Below are positions 1 through 8,706 of a stretch of DNA of 62,697 bases, piece after piece. The translations under genes were made by a program, and so were the position numbers. Every line of letters starts with the position of its first letter. Position 1 is the stretch's first letter. The notes beneath the pieces are model-generated. The model was not told the DNA's origin, did not search any database, and was given only the letters and a program-made list of their open reading frames with translations. Origin of the DNA: Ilumatobacter sp. (lineage in GTDB: Bacteria > Actinomycetota > Acidimicrobiia > Acidimicrobiales > Ilumatobacteraceae); NCBI GenBank assembly GCA_020439405.1, contig JAGQSS010000002.1, forward strand, positions 1 through 62,697. The letters are read 5' to 3'.

Positions 1-825
1 CGCCGCGGTCGGGGTGGGATCAGGATCCATCAGCCGAACCACCATCGTGGCGGTCGCTCCCCACGTCCGGAGTTCCTTCGCCGTCATCTCGATGCCGCTC
101 CACGTCGTGAGCCAGCGAGCGACCGTGTCGCCGGAGACGATGCCGCCCTCCGGCCCTCGGAAGAGTCGATCGTCCGCACCGGTGCCGCGGACGTGGCAGC
201 GCCAGATCGGCTCGACGATGTCGGGATCGGAGAGGATCAGGTCGCGTTCGATTCCGGCCTTGGCCGTGAAGACGAACCTCAGGCCGCGGTCCGTGCGGGT
301 CACGTGACGGCGTCGGAGCGTCGTCGCCCCGAACGACTCGTTGGTCTCGGCGTAGCGTTCCGAACCCACCCGCATCGACGTCGCGTCGATGAGGGCGATC
401 ACGGCGGCGATGTCACTGGTCCCGTCCGCGTCGTCGCCGCAGGCCCGTAAGCGATCGCGGACGGCCCGTCGGAGTCGGGGGAGCGCCTCGCCGAGTTCAC
501 CCAGCCGGGCGAACTTGGCTTCGTCGGCGGCGGCCCGGAACGCCTCGTGGTACCGATACTGCGTGCAACCCTCGTCGTCGACCCCGACGGCCTGCACGTG
601 GCACCGGTCGTCGGCCGCGACACGCACCTGGCGCCATGCGGGTGGGATCGCGAGCGCATCGATCCGGGCCCGTTCCGGTCCACGGACCACCCGGGCATCG
701 GGACCGACGTAGCTGAAGCCCGAGCCACACCGTCGTCGGACGATCGGCAACGTTCGAACGTCGACGTGTACCAGCCCGGCCCGGCGGGCGACCTCGTGCG
801 GATCGATGACGCTCACGATCGGCAC
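1..825 (-). CDS. DNA topoisomerase IB (C-terminal part outside window)
   Basis: Type IB topoisomerase: relaxes supercoils by nicking one strand through a 3'-phosphotyrosine. Translating the minus strand gives a continuous frame with the bacterial/poxvirus-type signatures: RCGSGFSYVGPDARVV near the N-terminus, IPPAWRQVRVAADDRCHVQA, TQYRYHEAFRAAADEAKFARL, then DATSMRVGSERYAETNESFG (the Arg of the RVG motif is a catalytic residue) and FTAKAGIERD (catalytic Lys). The second Arg, the His and the nucleophilic Tyr lie beyond base 1, so the gene is cut by the window edge, not necessarily broken. The start is uncertain: GTG at 825 or GTG at 816; the family usually begins just before the GFSY segment. 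It follows the anti-sigma-type gene by about 70 bases on the same strand. Recognition is by family motifs and is firm; the start is weak. Confidence 0.88.
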   Translation of the reverse strand, partial: MPIVSVIDPHEVARRAGLVHVDVRTLPIVRRRCGSGFSYVGPDARVVRGPERARIDALAIPPAWRQVRVAADDRCHVQAVGVDDEGCTQYRYHEAFRAAADEAKFARLGELGEALPRLRRAVRDRLRACGDDADGTSDIAAVIALIDATSMRVGSERYAETNESFGATTLRRRHVTRTDRGLRFVFTAKAGIERDLILSDPDIVEPIWRCHVRGTGADDRLFRGPEGGIVSGDTVARWLTTWSGIEMTAKELRTWGATATMVVRLMDPDPTPTAA

Positions 826-896
826 CGGGCCGGCGACGTGTTCACGGACCGCCGATACCCCGGCGCAGTCGATCGGAAACCGGCCGACGCGGCCGG

Positions 897-1292
897 TCAG
901 TTGGGGCGCGAGAAGCGTGTCGTCACGATGACGCGGTTGCCGGTCGTCTCGATCGAGACCTGATTCGCGATCGCCTGGACCATCAGCAGCCCGCGCCCCC
1001 GGATGTTCTCGCTCGGCACCGGGCCGTCGGGCGGGATCGGGATGCCGGTCGAGTCGGCGGCGACCACGAGGACCAACTCGTCGTCGACGACGGCGGCGTC
1101 GACGACGGCCGGGCCGCCCTCGCCGTATTCGATGGCATTGGTGGCGAGCTCGCTGACCACGAGCACGATCCCGTCGAGCCACTCGCCGTCGTCGTCGAGC
1201 GTTGCCGCGAAGTCACGGACGCGATGACGCACGGACGACAGGTCGCGCCGGCTCGCAGCCGCGAGGTGGAGCGTGTGCCCGCCGCTCGACAT
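897..1292 (-). CDS. RsbW-like anti-sigma factor / serine kinase (HATPase_c)
   Basis: 131-residue GHKL ATPase of the RsbW/SpoIIAB type. In partner switching such proteins bind a sigma factor, or a STAS antagonist which they phosphorylate. The N box is visible as ELATNAIEYG (about residues 48-57) and the glycine-rich ATP lid as NIRGRGLLMVQAIAN (about 93-107). There is no sensor or membrane segment, so it is a stand-alone cytoplasmic kinase. It lies about 40 bases downstream of the STAS gene on the same strand, and both diverge from the heme oxygenase/phytochrome-phosphatase pair, which suggests one signalling module. No sigma factor is seen next to it; the target could also be another regulator. 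Confidence 0.85.
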   Translation of the reverse strand: MSSGGHTLHLAAASRRDLSSVRHRVRDFAATLDDDGEWLDGIVLVVSELATNAIEYGEGGPAVVDAAVVDDELVLVVAADSTGIPIPPDGPVPSENIRGRGLLMVQAIANQVSIETTGNRVIVTTRFSRPN

Positions 1293-1333
1293 CGCGCAGT
1301 TCTACCGCATCGGCGACCCCGGCTCGCGGACGG

Positions 1334-1636
1334 TCAGGACTCGGTGGTGATGTGGCCGTCGAGTCCGCTGATCTGGAGCAGACGGACGACGGGGCGGCTG
1401 GGGGCCACCACGATCAGGTCGCCGCCCTGCTCGCGGGCACGTTCGGTGAGGGCGACGAGCACACCGAGGCCGCTCGAGTCGATGAACTCGACCCCGCTCA
1501 GTTCGATCCGAAGCGTGCCGCGGGCGAGCATCGGCTCGGCCGTCGTTCGGACCATGGGCGCCGTGTGCGCGTCGACTTCGCCGCGGATCGTGATGGTGTC
1601 GTCGGACTGTTCGATGGAGATGGGTGCGTCGTTCAC
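1334..1636 (-). CDS. STAS-domain anti-sigma factor antagonist (RsbV-like)
   Basis: About 100-residue STAS protein. It carries the typical pattern IRGEVDAHTAPMV and LSGVEFIDSSGLGVLVAL; the serine after the aspartate in DSSG is the usual phosphorylation site. In partner switching the unphosphorylated form sequesters the RsbW-like kinase, and a PP2C/SpoIIE phosphatase reactivates it. That phosphatase is here encoded divergently as the output of a phytochrome. The start was set at the GTG at 1636 (VNDAPISIEQ), giving the usual length; a longer in-frame reading from 1753 exists but its extra 39 residues do not look conserved and overlap palindromes in the intergenic region. Confidence 0.85.
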   Translation of the reverse strand: MNDAPISIEQSDDTITIRGEVDAHTAPMVRTTAEPMLARGTLRIELSGVEFIDSSGLGVLVALTERAREQGGDLIVVAPSRPVVRLLQISGLDGHITTES

Positions 1637-1742
1637 GGCTCGAGGTGGTGCGTCGTTGTTCGTGGGTGACCGACGGTCCGGCCAGCGTGGTCCACATTTT
1701 CTATCGCAAACCCGTCGAAGAGTGAACGACCATCCGTCACGG

Positions 1743-1803
1743 TGGGGTGTCACCCCAACGGGTGAAAGATGGCACCATCCGGTGACGCCGACCCGGCGTC
1801 ACC
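1743..1803. promoter_or_regulatory. two palindromes in the divergent STAS / heme-oxygenase promoter region
   Basis: Two perfect inverted repeats lie between the divergent genes: TGGGGTG-T-CACCCCA at 1743-1757 and GGTGACGCCG-ACC-CGGCGTCACC at 1781-1803. The second ends about 34 bases before the heme oxygenase start. They could be operators, or the second could be an RNA hairpin in the leader. No promoter hexamers are clear. Function is inference only. Confidence 0.4.
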
Positions 1804-1836
1804 CGGTCGTCGCTGAACCTCACCTAAGGTGGCGGG

Positions 1837-2433
1837 GTGGCCGACGGCGGAATTCATGCAGCCGACCCGATCCACGTGCTGCGTCGTGGCGTCGCCGATC
1901 TCCACGATCGGGTCGATCGCCTGTCCGGTTTCGGCGCGCCGTCGATCTCGTCCGACGCGTACCGCTCGCTCGTGGCCGCGCTGGCGTCCGTCGTGCCGGC
2001 GGTCGAAGCTGCGGTGATCGGCTCCGATGATGCCCTGGTGGCCGACGTCCCCCCGTTCGCGCCGCTGCTGCTCGACGATGCACGCCGGTTGGGGATCACC
2101 CCGCAACCGTGGGCCGTGACCCTCGATGACGCGGCGCAGCGGTGGGGTGCTCGATACGTGCTCGCCGGCTCGCAACTGGGGGCGGTCGTGATCGCCCGCC
2201 GTCTCCGCGACGAGTTGCCCGAACTGCCCAGGGCGTACTTCACGGCGGCGGCGACCGGTGCCGGAGAGCGCTGGGCGGCGTTCCGTTCCGACGCCCGCGT
2301 GGCGTTCGCCGACGACGAACTCGACGTCTCGGCCGCTGTCGACGCGGCTCGAGACGTCTTCGAGCGCCTGCTGGCCGTGCTCGAACGCTCGGTATGCGAT
2401 CCGTCCACCGTCGGTGCGGGAGGCGGGCGATGA
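1837..2433 (+). CDS. biliverdin-producing heme oxygenase (BphO-type)
   Basis: 198-residue helical protein matching bacterial heme oxygenases that make biliverdin for phytochromes. The N-terminal LHDRVDRL supplies the likely heme-ligand His. The GARYVLAGSQLGAVVIARRL segment is the distal-helix glycine signature, followed by YFTAAATGAGERWAAF as in BphO proteins. Start is GTG at 1837 with a good ribosome site (AAGGTGG, about 5 bases upstream). It overlaps the phytochrome gene by four bases (ATGA), so the pair is translationally coupled, as expected for a chromophore-making enzyme and its apo-phytochrome. Sequence is divergent from classic HO, so activity should be taken as likely, not certain. 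Confidence 0.82.
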   Translation: MADGGIHAADPIHVLRRGVADLHDRVDRLSGFGAPSISSDAYRSLVAALASVVPAVEAAVIGSDDALVADVPPFAPLLLDDARRLGITPQPWAVTLDDAAQRWGARYVLAGSQLGAVVIARRLRDELPELPRAYFTAAATGAGERWAAFRSDARVAFADDELDVSAAVDAARDVFERLLAVLERSVCDPSTVGAGGGR

Positions 2434-4640
2434 CGGGCTACCTCGTGCGTGGCGAGCTGGTCGATCTCCACAACTGCGAGGACGAACCGATCCACATCCC
2501 GGGCTCGGTGCAACCACACGGGGCGTTGATCGCCTTCGACGGCGACCTCGTCGTGCGCGCCGCGTCGGCCAACATCGCCGACTGGTTCGGATCGACCCCG
2601 GACGAGGCCGTCGGCAACGACCTGGGAGAATTGCTCGACACCGTCGCCGCCGACGCCGTCCGAGCCGAACTGGCACGTGCCGCCGAGGCACGTATCGACG
2701 GACTCGATCTGACCATCGACGGCGAGCGATATGCGGCAGCGCTGTTCGCGTCGACCGGGTGGTTCGTCCTCGAACTCGAATCGGTCCGCCAGACGAACCT
2801 GCCCCTGTCACTCGTGCGCAACGCGACGATGGAGTTGAACCAGACCTCGACCGTCGCCGCCACCGCCGACGCAGCGGCGGCCGCGGTGCGCGAGATCACC
2901 GGGTTCGACCGGGTGATGGTGTACCGCTTCGACGAGCAATGGAACGGGCAGGTGATCGCCGAACGAAAGCGCGACGACCTCAACACGTTCTTCGGACTGC
3001 GGTACCCGTCGACCGACATCCCCGCGCAGGCGCGGGCGTTGTACCGGCGCAACTGGCTCCGACTCATCCCCGACATCGGGTACGCACCCGCGCCGATCGA
3101 ACCGCACGACCTGACCCCGGACGGCACGCCGCTCGACCTGAGCGATTCGACCATCCGGAGCGTGTCGCCCATCCACGTGGAGTACCTCGAGAACATGGGC
3201 GTGACGGCATCCATGTCGGTCTCGCTGATCATCGACGACGAGCTGTGGGGGCTGATCGCGTGCCACCACTATTCGGGGCCGCATCGGCCGACGCCGGCGA
3301 TCCGGAACACGGCGGAGTACATCGGGCAGTTGGCGTCGGTCCGACTCGGTGACTGCGTCCGCAACAGCGAGCGCCAGCGCACCACCGAGCTGACCAACCT
3401 CGCCAACTCGCTCGGCGACATCCTGCTGGCCAACGATCACCGACCGTGGGTGGGCCTGCTCGCCGAACACGAGGCCGAGGTGCTGAAACTCGCCAACGCG
3501 TCCGGCGCTGCGATCCGCATCGGCGGCGAGGTGGTCCGATTCGGCCGGATCCCGGAACCCGACGTGACCTGGTCGGTACTCGAGCACTGGTCGGCCGACG
3601 ACGACGCGTTTGCATGCGACCATGCCGCGTCGCTCTCGTCGCTCGCCGAACCCCATGCCGACGTCGCCGCGGGCATCCTCGCCATGTCGCTGTCCGGCGA
3701 CCGTGACGACCTCGCCGTGTGGTTCCGCCCCGAACAGGTCGAGTTCGTCGACTGGGCGGGCGACCCGTACGAGAAGGAGGTCGCGGCCGAGCGTCCCGGC
3801 GTCCGACTCGCGCCACGACGGAGTTTCGAGCTCTGGCGTGAAGTGGTGCGCGGTCGCAGCGAACCCTGGGCCGGGCCGGAGAAGGCCGCCGCCTACCGGT
3901 TCACCCGGCACCTGATCGCATCGAAGGTCCGACGCGACCGGGAGGTGCTCTCGGTGGCCGACGACCTGATGAAGGTCATGCTCCCGGCCACGCTGCCGTC
4001 GGTGCCGGGCTACGCCATCGACGCCCACTACGCGCCGGACGGGCGCGGCCGCGTCGGCGGCGACTGGTACGACGTCGTGACGCTGCCCGGGCGGACGGCG
4101 TTCGTCGTCGGCGACGTCGCCGGCCACGGTCTCCGGGCGGCGAGCACGATGACCCAGGCACGCAACTCGCTGCGCGCCTATCTCGCCGACGACCCCGACC
4201 CGGCGCGGGCGCTCGAGCGGCTCGACCGGCTGTTGCGATCGATGTTGCCCGGCGAACTCGTCACGCTGGTCGTCGCCGTGCTCGACCACGAGCGCGGCTC
4301 GATCCGCTTGTGCAGCGCCGGACATGTGCCGGTGTTGCGAGTGACGACCGGGGGATCAGCCCGGCTGGGCGCGCCGATCAACCGCGTGCTCGGGGTGTTC
4401 GGCGGCCCGTTCGAGGCGATCGGGTTCACGCTCGACGCCGACGAGATCCTGCTGATGTACAGCGACGGTCTTGTCGAGATGCCGGGTCGCGACATCGACG
4501 CCGGGTTCGCGCTGCTCGAACGCGAGGCGTCCGAGCTGGCCGCCGCACCGATCGCCGGGTGGACCGTGCGTCTCGCCGAACTGATGGCCGGGCTCGAGCC
4601 GCACGACGACGTGACGGCCCTCGCCGTGCGCCGTTCCTGA
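2430..4640 (+). CDS. bacteriophytochrome with C-terminal SpoIIE/PP2C phosphatase
   Basis: 736-residue red/far-red photoreceptor whose output is a serine phosphatase instead of a histidine kinase. Order: PAS (about 1-120) with the biliverdin-binding Cys16 in NCEDEPIHIPGSVQPHG; GAF (about 130-300) with PSTDIPAQAR near 193 and the chromophore-pocket His residues in SPIH (about 246) and ACHHY; PHY (about 310-500) with the tongue motif PRRSFELW near 461; then SpoIIE (about 525-736) with VGGDWYDVV, VGDVAGHG and the closing DDVTALAV, whose aspartates bind the metals. All key residues appear present. The start ATG at 2430 is fixed by the overlap with the heme oxygenase. Expected role: light-dependent dephosphorylation of a STAS antagonist, most simply the one at 1334-1636. 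The wiring is inference. Confidence 0.93.
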   Translation: MTGYLVRGELVDLHNCEDEPIHIPGSVQPHGALIAFDGDLVVRAASANIADWFGSTPDEAVGNDLGELLDTVAADAVRAELARAAEARIDGLDLTIDGERYAAALFASTGWFVLELESVRQTNLPLSLVRNATMELNQTSTVAATADAAAAAVREITGFDRVMVYRFDEQWNGQVIAERKRDDLNTFFGLRYPSTDIPAQARALYRRNWLRLIPDIGYAPAPIEPHDLTPDGTPLDLSDSTIRSVSPIHVEYLENMGVTASMSVSLIIDDELWGLIACHHYSGPHRPTPAIRNTAEYIGQLASVRLGDCVRNSERQRTTELTNLANSLGDILLANDHRPWVGLLAEHEAEVLKLANASGAAIRIGGEVVRFGRIPEPDVTWSVLEHWSADDDAFACDHAASLSSLAEPHADVAAGILAMSLSGDRDDLAVWFRPEQVEFVDWAGDPYEKEVAAERPGVRLAPRRSFELWREVVRGRSEPWAGPEKAAAYRFTRHLIASKVRRDREVLSVADDLMKVMLPATLPSVPGYAIDAHYAPDGRGRVGGDWYDVVTLPGRTAFVVGDVAGHGLRAASTMTQARNSLRAYLADDPDPARALERLDRLLRSMLPGELVTLVVAVLDHERGSIRLCSAGHVPVLRVTTGGSARLGAPINRVLGVFGGPFEAIGFTLDADEILLMYSDGLVEMPGRDIDAGFALLEREASELAAAPIAGWTVRLAELMAGLEPHDDVTALAVRRS

Positions 4641-4642
4641 CC

Positions 4643-4660
4643 GTCGTCGGAGTCGACGAC
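4643..4660. terminator. short hairpin between convergent genes
   Basis: GTCGTCG-GAGT-CGACGAC forms a 7-bp stem with a 4-base loop between the phytochrome stop and the P450 stop. No T tract on either side, so it is at best a weak bidirectional terminator. Confidence 0.4.
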
Positions 4661-4667
4661 CGACCGC

Positions 4668-5893
4668 TCAGGCGGCGAGTTCGTACCGGATCGGCAGCCG
4701 TTTGTGGCCGCTGACGAACACGGCCTTGACGGTGGCCGGTTCGCCGTCGAGTTCGACCGACGCCAGCCGCGGGATCAGATGGCGGTACAGCGAGCGGAGT
4801 TCCATCCGGGCGAGTTGCGCGCCGAGGCAGAAGTGGACGCCGAAGCCGAAGGCGATGTGTTTGTCGGCGTTCGGGCGGGCGACGTCGAACCTCAGGGGTC
4901 GTCGAAGATGGTCGGGTCGAGGTTGGCCGCCGTGTAGTTGAGCATGATCCAGTCGCCCTTGGCGATGGGCCGGCCCGCGATCTCGGTGTCCTCCTGTGCC
5001 GTGCGCATGAAATGGCGGACGGGCGAGGAGAGCCGGATCATCTCGTCGACGGCGTTCGGGATCAGGTCGGGTTCGGCCTGGAGCCGCGCCAGCGCCTCCG
5101 GGTCGGTGGCGAGCCGATGCATGCCCTCCGACATCGACGCGGCCGTGGTGTCGTGGCCGGCGGTCGCGACGATGGTGTAGTACCCCATCTGCTCGAGGAC
5201 CGGCATCGGTTCGTCGTCGATCGTGCCGTTCGCGATCAACGTCGCCAGGTCGGTGCTCGGGTTCGCCTGGCGATCGGCGGTCAGGCCCGTGAAGTAGCCG
5301 TAGAAGTCGAGGAGGACGGCGTTGATCTCCTCCGGTGACGCGCCGCGCCCGAGATCGGGGTCGGAGGCGCCGAACAGCTCCTGGGTGAGCTTCAGCATGC
5401 GGTCGTAGTCGGATTCGGGCAGTCCGAGGATCGCCAGGATCACCTGGAGCGGGTAGCGCATCGCGACGTCGCGGTAGAAGTCGAGCCGACCGCCGGCGTC
5501 GACCATCTTCCGGTAGGCCTGCTCGCTCAGTTCGTCGAGGCGTTCGTTCATCCGGGCGAGACTCGACGGCTTGAACCAATCGGCGGTCAGACGCCGGTAC
5601 TTCACGTGGTCGGGCGCATCCATGTGGATGAGCGTGCGGATGTTCAGCTGGCCCTGTTCTTCGACCACCCGGATGGCTTCCTCGGTCGCGAGGACGGAGT
5701 AGGGCTCGTTCGTGAACAGCTTGGGTTGCCGCTCGACCTCCATGACGGCGTCGTGTCCGATGACGGCCCAGAACGGCCGGAAGCCGTCGGCCTCGATCCG
5801 GTGGACGGGACCGTCGGCGTGCAACGACAGCACGTCGCGCCGCCAGGTGTCCATGTCGCCGTAGCGCTGCGGATCGTGGAACAGGTCGATCAT
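4668..5893 (-). pseudogene. cytochrome P450, broken by a one-base frameshift
   Basis: Bacterial class I P450 of about 408 residues if repaired. The first frame (5893 to 4892) carries the I-helix AGHDTT, the K-helix EMIR (ExxR) and NYTAANLDPTIFDDP, then hits TGA. The next frame continues without a gap as LRFDVARPNADKHIAFGFGVHFCLGAQLAR, containing the heme-thiolate motif FGFGVHFCLG. Adding one C to the four-C run (plus-strand G run at 4895-4898) restores DDPLRFD exactly, as in the family. So either one base is missing from the assembly, or the gene is a very recent null. General look is that of steroid/terpene-type actinobacterial P450s (CYP142/125-like), but the substrate cannot be told. It sits about 60 bases downstream of the iron ABC operon on the same strand. 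Confidence 0.88.
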
Positions 5894-5955
5894 GCGGTGA
5901 TTCTGTCAGTGAGCGCGCCGGCGGATCGGACCGGAGCGGCGGCAGGCCGGACGGT

Positions 5956-6717
5956 TCAGGCGACGAAATGGAGCACCACCGGCCGGCCGCGGTGTTCGGT
6001 GATCTCGACGTCGAGTCCGAACACGTCGCGCATCGTGGACGCGACGACGACCTCGTTGGGCGTCCCGTCGGCGACGATCCGTCCGTCCCGCATCGCGACG
6101 ATCCGGTCGGCGTGGTGGGCGGCGACGTTGATGTCGTGGAGCACGACGACGACCGTCTTGCCGAAGTCGTCGGCGAGGCGTCGGATCATCGCCATCGACT
6201 GTGCAGCGTGGCGGAGGTCGAGGTTGTTGAGGGGTTCGTCGAGGAGCACGTGGTCGGTGTCCTGGGCGACGACCGCGGCGATGAACGCTCGCTGGCGCTG
6301 TCCACCCGAGAGTTCGTCGAGTCGACGTGGCGCGAACTCGTGCAGGTCGAGCGTCATGAGCGCCCGATCGACGAGATGGTGGTCCTCGTCGGTGAGCCGT
6401 CCCTGCGAGTAGGGGAACCGGCCGAACTCGACGAGTTCGCGAACGGTCAGCCGGACCGCGAGGACGTTCTCCTGCCGGAGGATCGCGACACGGGCTGCCA
6501 GTTGCCGGCTGGGCGCCGTCGACACGTCGTGACCGTCGATCAGCACGGTGCCGGACGTCGGCTCGAGCAGGCGTCCGGCGATCGTGAGGAGGGTCGACTT
6601 GCCGGCGCCGTTCGCGCCGACGAGGGCGGTGACCCCGGCACCGTCGATCGTGAGCTCCGGGCAGTCGAGGACGGTCGTGTCGCCGTAGCGCTTGACGAGG
6701 GATCGGACGTCGATCAT
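5956..6717 (-). CDS. ferric-siderophore ABC transporter ATP-binding protein
   Basis: 253-residue ATPase of the FepC/CeuD/YclP type that powers ferric-chelate uptake. Walker A GANGAGKST (about 35), signature LSGGQRQRA, Walker B HVLLDEPLNNLD and the switch His in VLHDIN are all intact. Start ATG at 6717 overlaps the stop of the permease gene by four bases (ATGA), which excludes longer readings. Fourth gene of the importer; the P450 follows after 238 bases counted from stop to start codon region (about 62 bases between coding ends). Confidence 0.93.
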   Translation of the reverse strand: MIDVRSLVKRYGDTTVLDCPELTIDGAGVTALVGANGAGKSTLLTIAGRLLEPTSGTVLIDGHDVSTAPSRQLAARVAILRQENVLAVRLTVRELVEFGRFPYSQGRLTDEDHHLVDRALMTLDLHEFAPRRLDELSGGQRQRAFIAAVVAQDTDHVLLDEPLNNLDLRHAAQSMAMIRRLADDFGKTVVVVLHDINVAAHHADRIVAMRDGRIVADGTPNEVVVASTMRDVFGLDVEITEHRGRPVVLHFVA

Positions 6718-7709
6718 CGGCGTTGTTCTTTCAGGAGGAGGACGATGAAGGCGATGCCGCCGAAGAAGGCGATCACCATGCTGGCCCGGGTGTTGAACTC
6801 GAAGAACTCCTCGATCACGAACTGCGCGCCGATCAGGACGGTTGCACCGGCGATCGCTGAGGCGGGGATGGTGTAACGATGGCGGAACGTGCGCGTCGCG
6901 AGGTAGACCGCGTTCGAGGTGAGGAGCCCGAGGAAGGTGATCGCACCGACGAGCGCCGTCGGCACGGCGACGAGCACGGCGACGAGCGCCATCGCGACCT
7001 TCGTCGTCCGGTCCACGTCGACGCCGAGTGACGTCGCGTGCTCGTGGCCGAGCGCCACGGCGTCGAGGCGGTACCGCATGCGCCACACGACGACGAGCGC
7101 CAGCGCGACACAGACCGTGGAGGCCAGGAGGAGCTGCTCGTCGACGCTCGAGAAGCTGGCGAACAGTCGATCCTGGAGGGCGACGAACTCGTTCGGGTCG
7201 ATCAGGCGGGCGACGAGGTTGCTGAGTGCCCGGAACATGCCGGACATCACGACGCCGGCGAGCATGAGCAGCACGACGTCACCGCGTGTGCGCCGAAGGA
7301 ACACGTGGTTGAGGAGGAGCGCGAACCCCATCATCACGGCGAGTTCGCCGACGAATCGGATGCGGACGTCGATCCGGAGGAAGGCGAACGTGCCGAACAG
7401 GTACGCCGCCACGGTCTGGATCAGGATGTAGAGCGCATCGAACCCCATCAGTGCCGGGGTCAGGATCCGGTTGCCCGAGACGGTGTGGAACAGGACGGTG
7501 GCGACGCTGAGGCCGACGCCGACGAGGGTCATGGCGACGACCTTCTTGGCCCGGAGCTCGAGGGCGAACGACAACGACCCCTTGAGGTCGTAGGTCATGA
7601 ACGCGGTCACGGCGAGCAGGAAGCAGACGCCGATGATGGCGTTGACGACGATCGACCGAGACGGCCGGAACGTACCGGCGCGGGGGAGGGCGTCGACGTC
7701 AGCCGACAC
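6714..7709 (-). CDS. iron-chelate ABC transporter permease (FecCD family, second subunit)
   Basis: About 331-residue multi-spanning permease of the FecCD family, closest in look to CeuC/YclO: VSGNRILTPALMGFDALYI, LLNHVFLRRTRGDVVLLMLAG and the family's FLGLLTSNAVYLATR loop that contacts the ATPase. Forms the channel with the product of 7699-8706. Start chosen at GTG 7709 (VSADVDALPRAG), overlapping the previous gene by 11 bases; GTG 7715 is also possible. Longer readings run deep into the upstream gene and are unlikely. Confidence 0.9.
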   Translation of the reverse strand: MSADVDALPRAGTFRPSRSIVVNAIIGVCFLLAVTAFMTYDLKGSLSFALELRAKKVVAMTLVGVGLSVATVLFHTVSGNRILTPALMGFDALYILIQTVAAYLFGTFAFLRIDVRIRFVGELAVMMGFALLLNHVFLRRTRGDVVLLMLAGVVMSGMFRALSNLVARLIDPNEFVALQDRLFASFSSVDEQLLLASTVCVALALVVVWRMRYRLDAVALGHEHATSLGVDVDRTTKVAMALVAVLVAVPTALVGAITFLGLLTSNAVYLATRTFRHRYTIPASAIAGATVLIGAQFVIEEFFEFNTRASMVIAFFGGIAFIVLLLKEQRR

Positions 7710-8706
7710 GGCCACGAGTCCTGAGAAGCAGTCCGAGGAAGGCACAGCCACCCACCACACCGAGGATCACACCGACCGGGATCTCGTAGGGGTGGCGGAC
7801 GGTACGTGACCCGATGTCGGCGAGGAGGAGCAGGATCGCACCGCTGATGGCGGCGATCGGCAGCACACGACGGAGTCGGTCGCCGAACGCCAGGGTGACG
7901 ATGTTCGGGACGACGAGCCCGAGGAGCGGGATCTCGCCGACGACGACCACGACGACGGCAGAGCTCGAGGCCACGAGCCCCATCCCGATCAGGACCGTGC
8001 GCGAGTGGTCGAGGCCCAGGTTGACGGCGAACTCGCGCCCCATGCCGGCGATCGTGAAGCGCTCGGCGAACCAGTACGTCAGGATCGTCAGGGCGGCCAC
8101 GATGTAGAGCAACTCGTAGCGGCCGCGGAGCGTCCCGGAGAAGTCCCCACTGATCCAGGTCACCAAGGTCTGGAGCAGGCCCGCCCGGTAGGCGAGGAAG
8201 ACCGAAGCGGCGTTGAACACGGCGCCGAGCATCAGACCCATCAGCGGGACGACGACGATGTCGCGGAACTGGAGCCGTTGGAGGAGGACGAGGAAGAGCC
8301 CGGTGCCGGCGAGGGCGAAGAGGACGGTGATGACCATCCGCAGGTAGATCGGTGCCGACGGGACGTACAGCGCGCCGAGCACCAGTCCGAGCGTGGCAGC
8401 GTCGAGCGTGCCCGCGGTGTCGGGCGCGACGAACCGGTTCCGGGTCAGTGTCTGCATCGTCAGCCCGGCCACGGCCATGGCCGAGCCGGCGAGGATGATC
8501 GCGATCGTGCGCGGAATGCGCGAGGTCGTGAGGAGGTCGAGCGCCAGGTCGTCGCCGCGGAGCACCGCGGCGGGTGTGACCGAACTGGCCCCGATGAACG
8601 TCGAGACGACCGCCAGGAACAGGAGGATGACGAGGGCGACCGCCAGGACGGCCCGATCGCGGGCCGCCTGGCGGTCGTTCGTGGCGGGCGCTGCCGCGAC
8701 CGTCAG
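7699..8706 (-). CDS. iron-chelate ABC transporter permease (FecCD family, first subunit)
   Basis: FecCD permease resembling CeuB/YclN (TRNRFVAPDTAGTLDAATLG is typical). The only ATG/GTG start is GTG 8565, but that would drop a clear first membrane helix: in frame upstream the sequence reads ALVILLFLAVVSTFIGASS. No ATG, GTG or TTG lies upstream in frame; a CTG at 8706 overlaps the stop of the binding-protein gene as CTGA, imitating the ATGA overlaps elsewhere in this operon, and would give 335 residues, the normal family length. I therefore place the start at CTG 8706 with caution. The remaining body is complete. Confidence 0.85.
   Translation of the reverse strand: MTVAAAPATNDRQAARDRAVLAVALVILLFLAVVSTFIGASSVTPAAVLRGDDLALDLLTTSRIPRTIAIILAGSAMAVAGLTMQTLTRNRFVAPDTAGTLDAATLGLVLGALYVPSAPIYLRMVITVLFALAGTGLFLVLLQRLQFRDIVVVPLMGLMLGAVFNAASVFLAYRAGLLQTLVTWISGDFSGTLRGRYELLYIVAALTILTYWFAERFTIAGMGREFAVNLGLDHSRTVLIGMGLVASSSAVVVVVVGEIPLLGLVVPNIVTLAFGDRLRRVLPIAAISGAILLLLADIGSRTVRHPYEIPVGVILGVVGGCAFLGLLLRTRGRVG

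Noticed and set aside
399..963. Short open frames on both strands over 399-963
   Set aside because: The topoisomerase IB frame on the minus strand explains this region; the others lack any family pattern.
4890..4905. Programmed frameshift in the P450 gene
   Set aside because: No slippery heptamer, stem or precedent for P450s; a simple indel is more likely.
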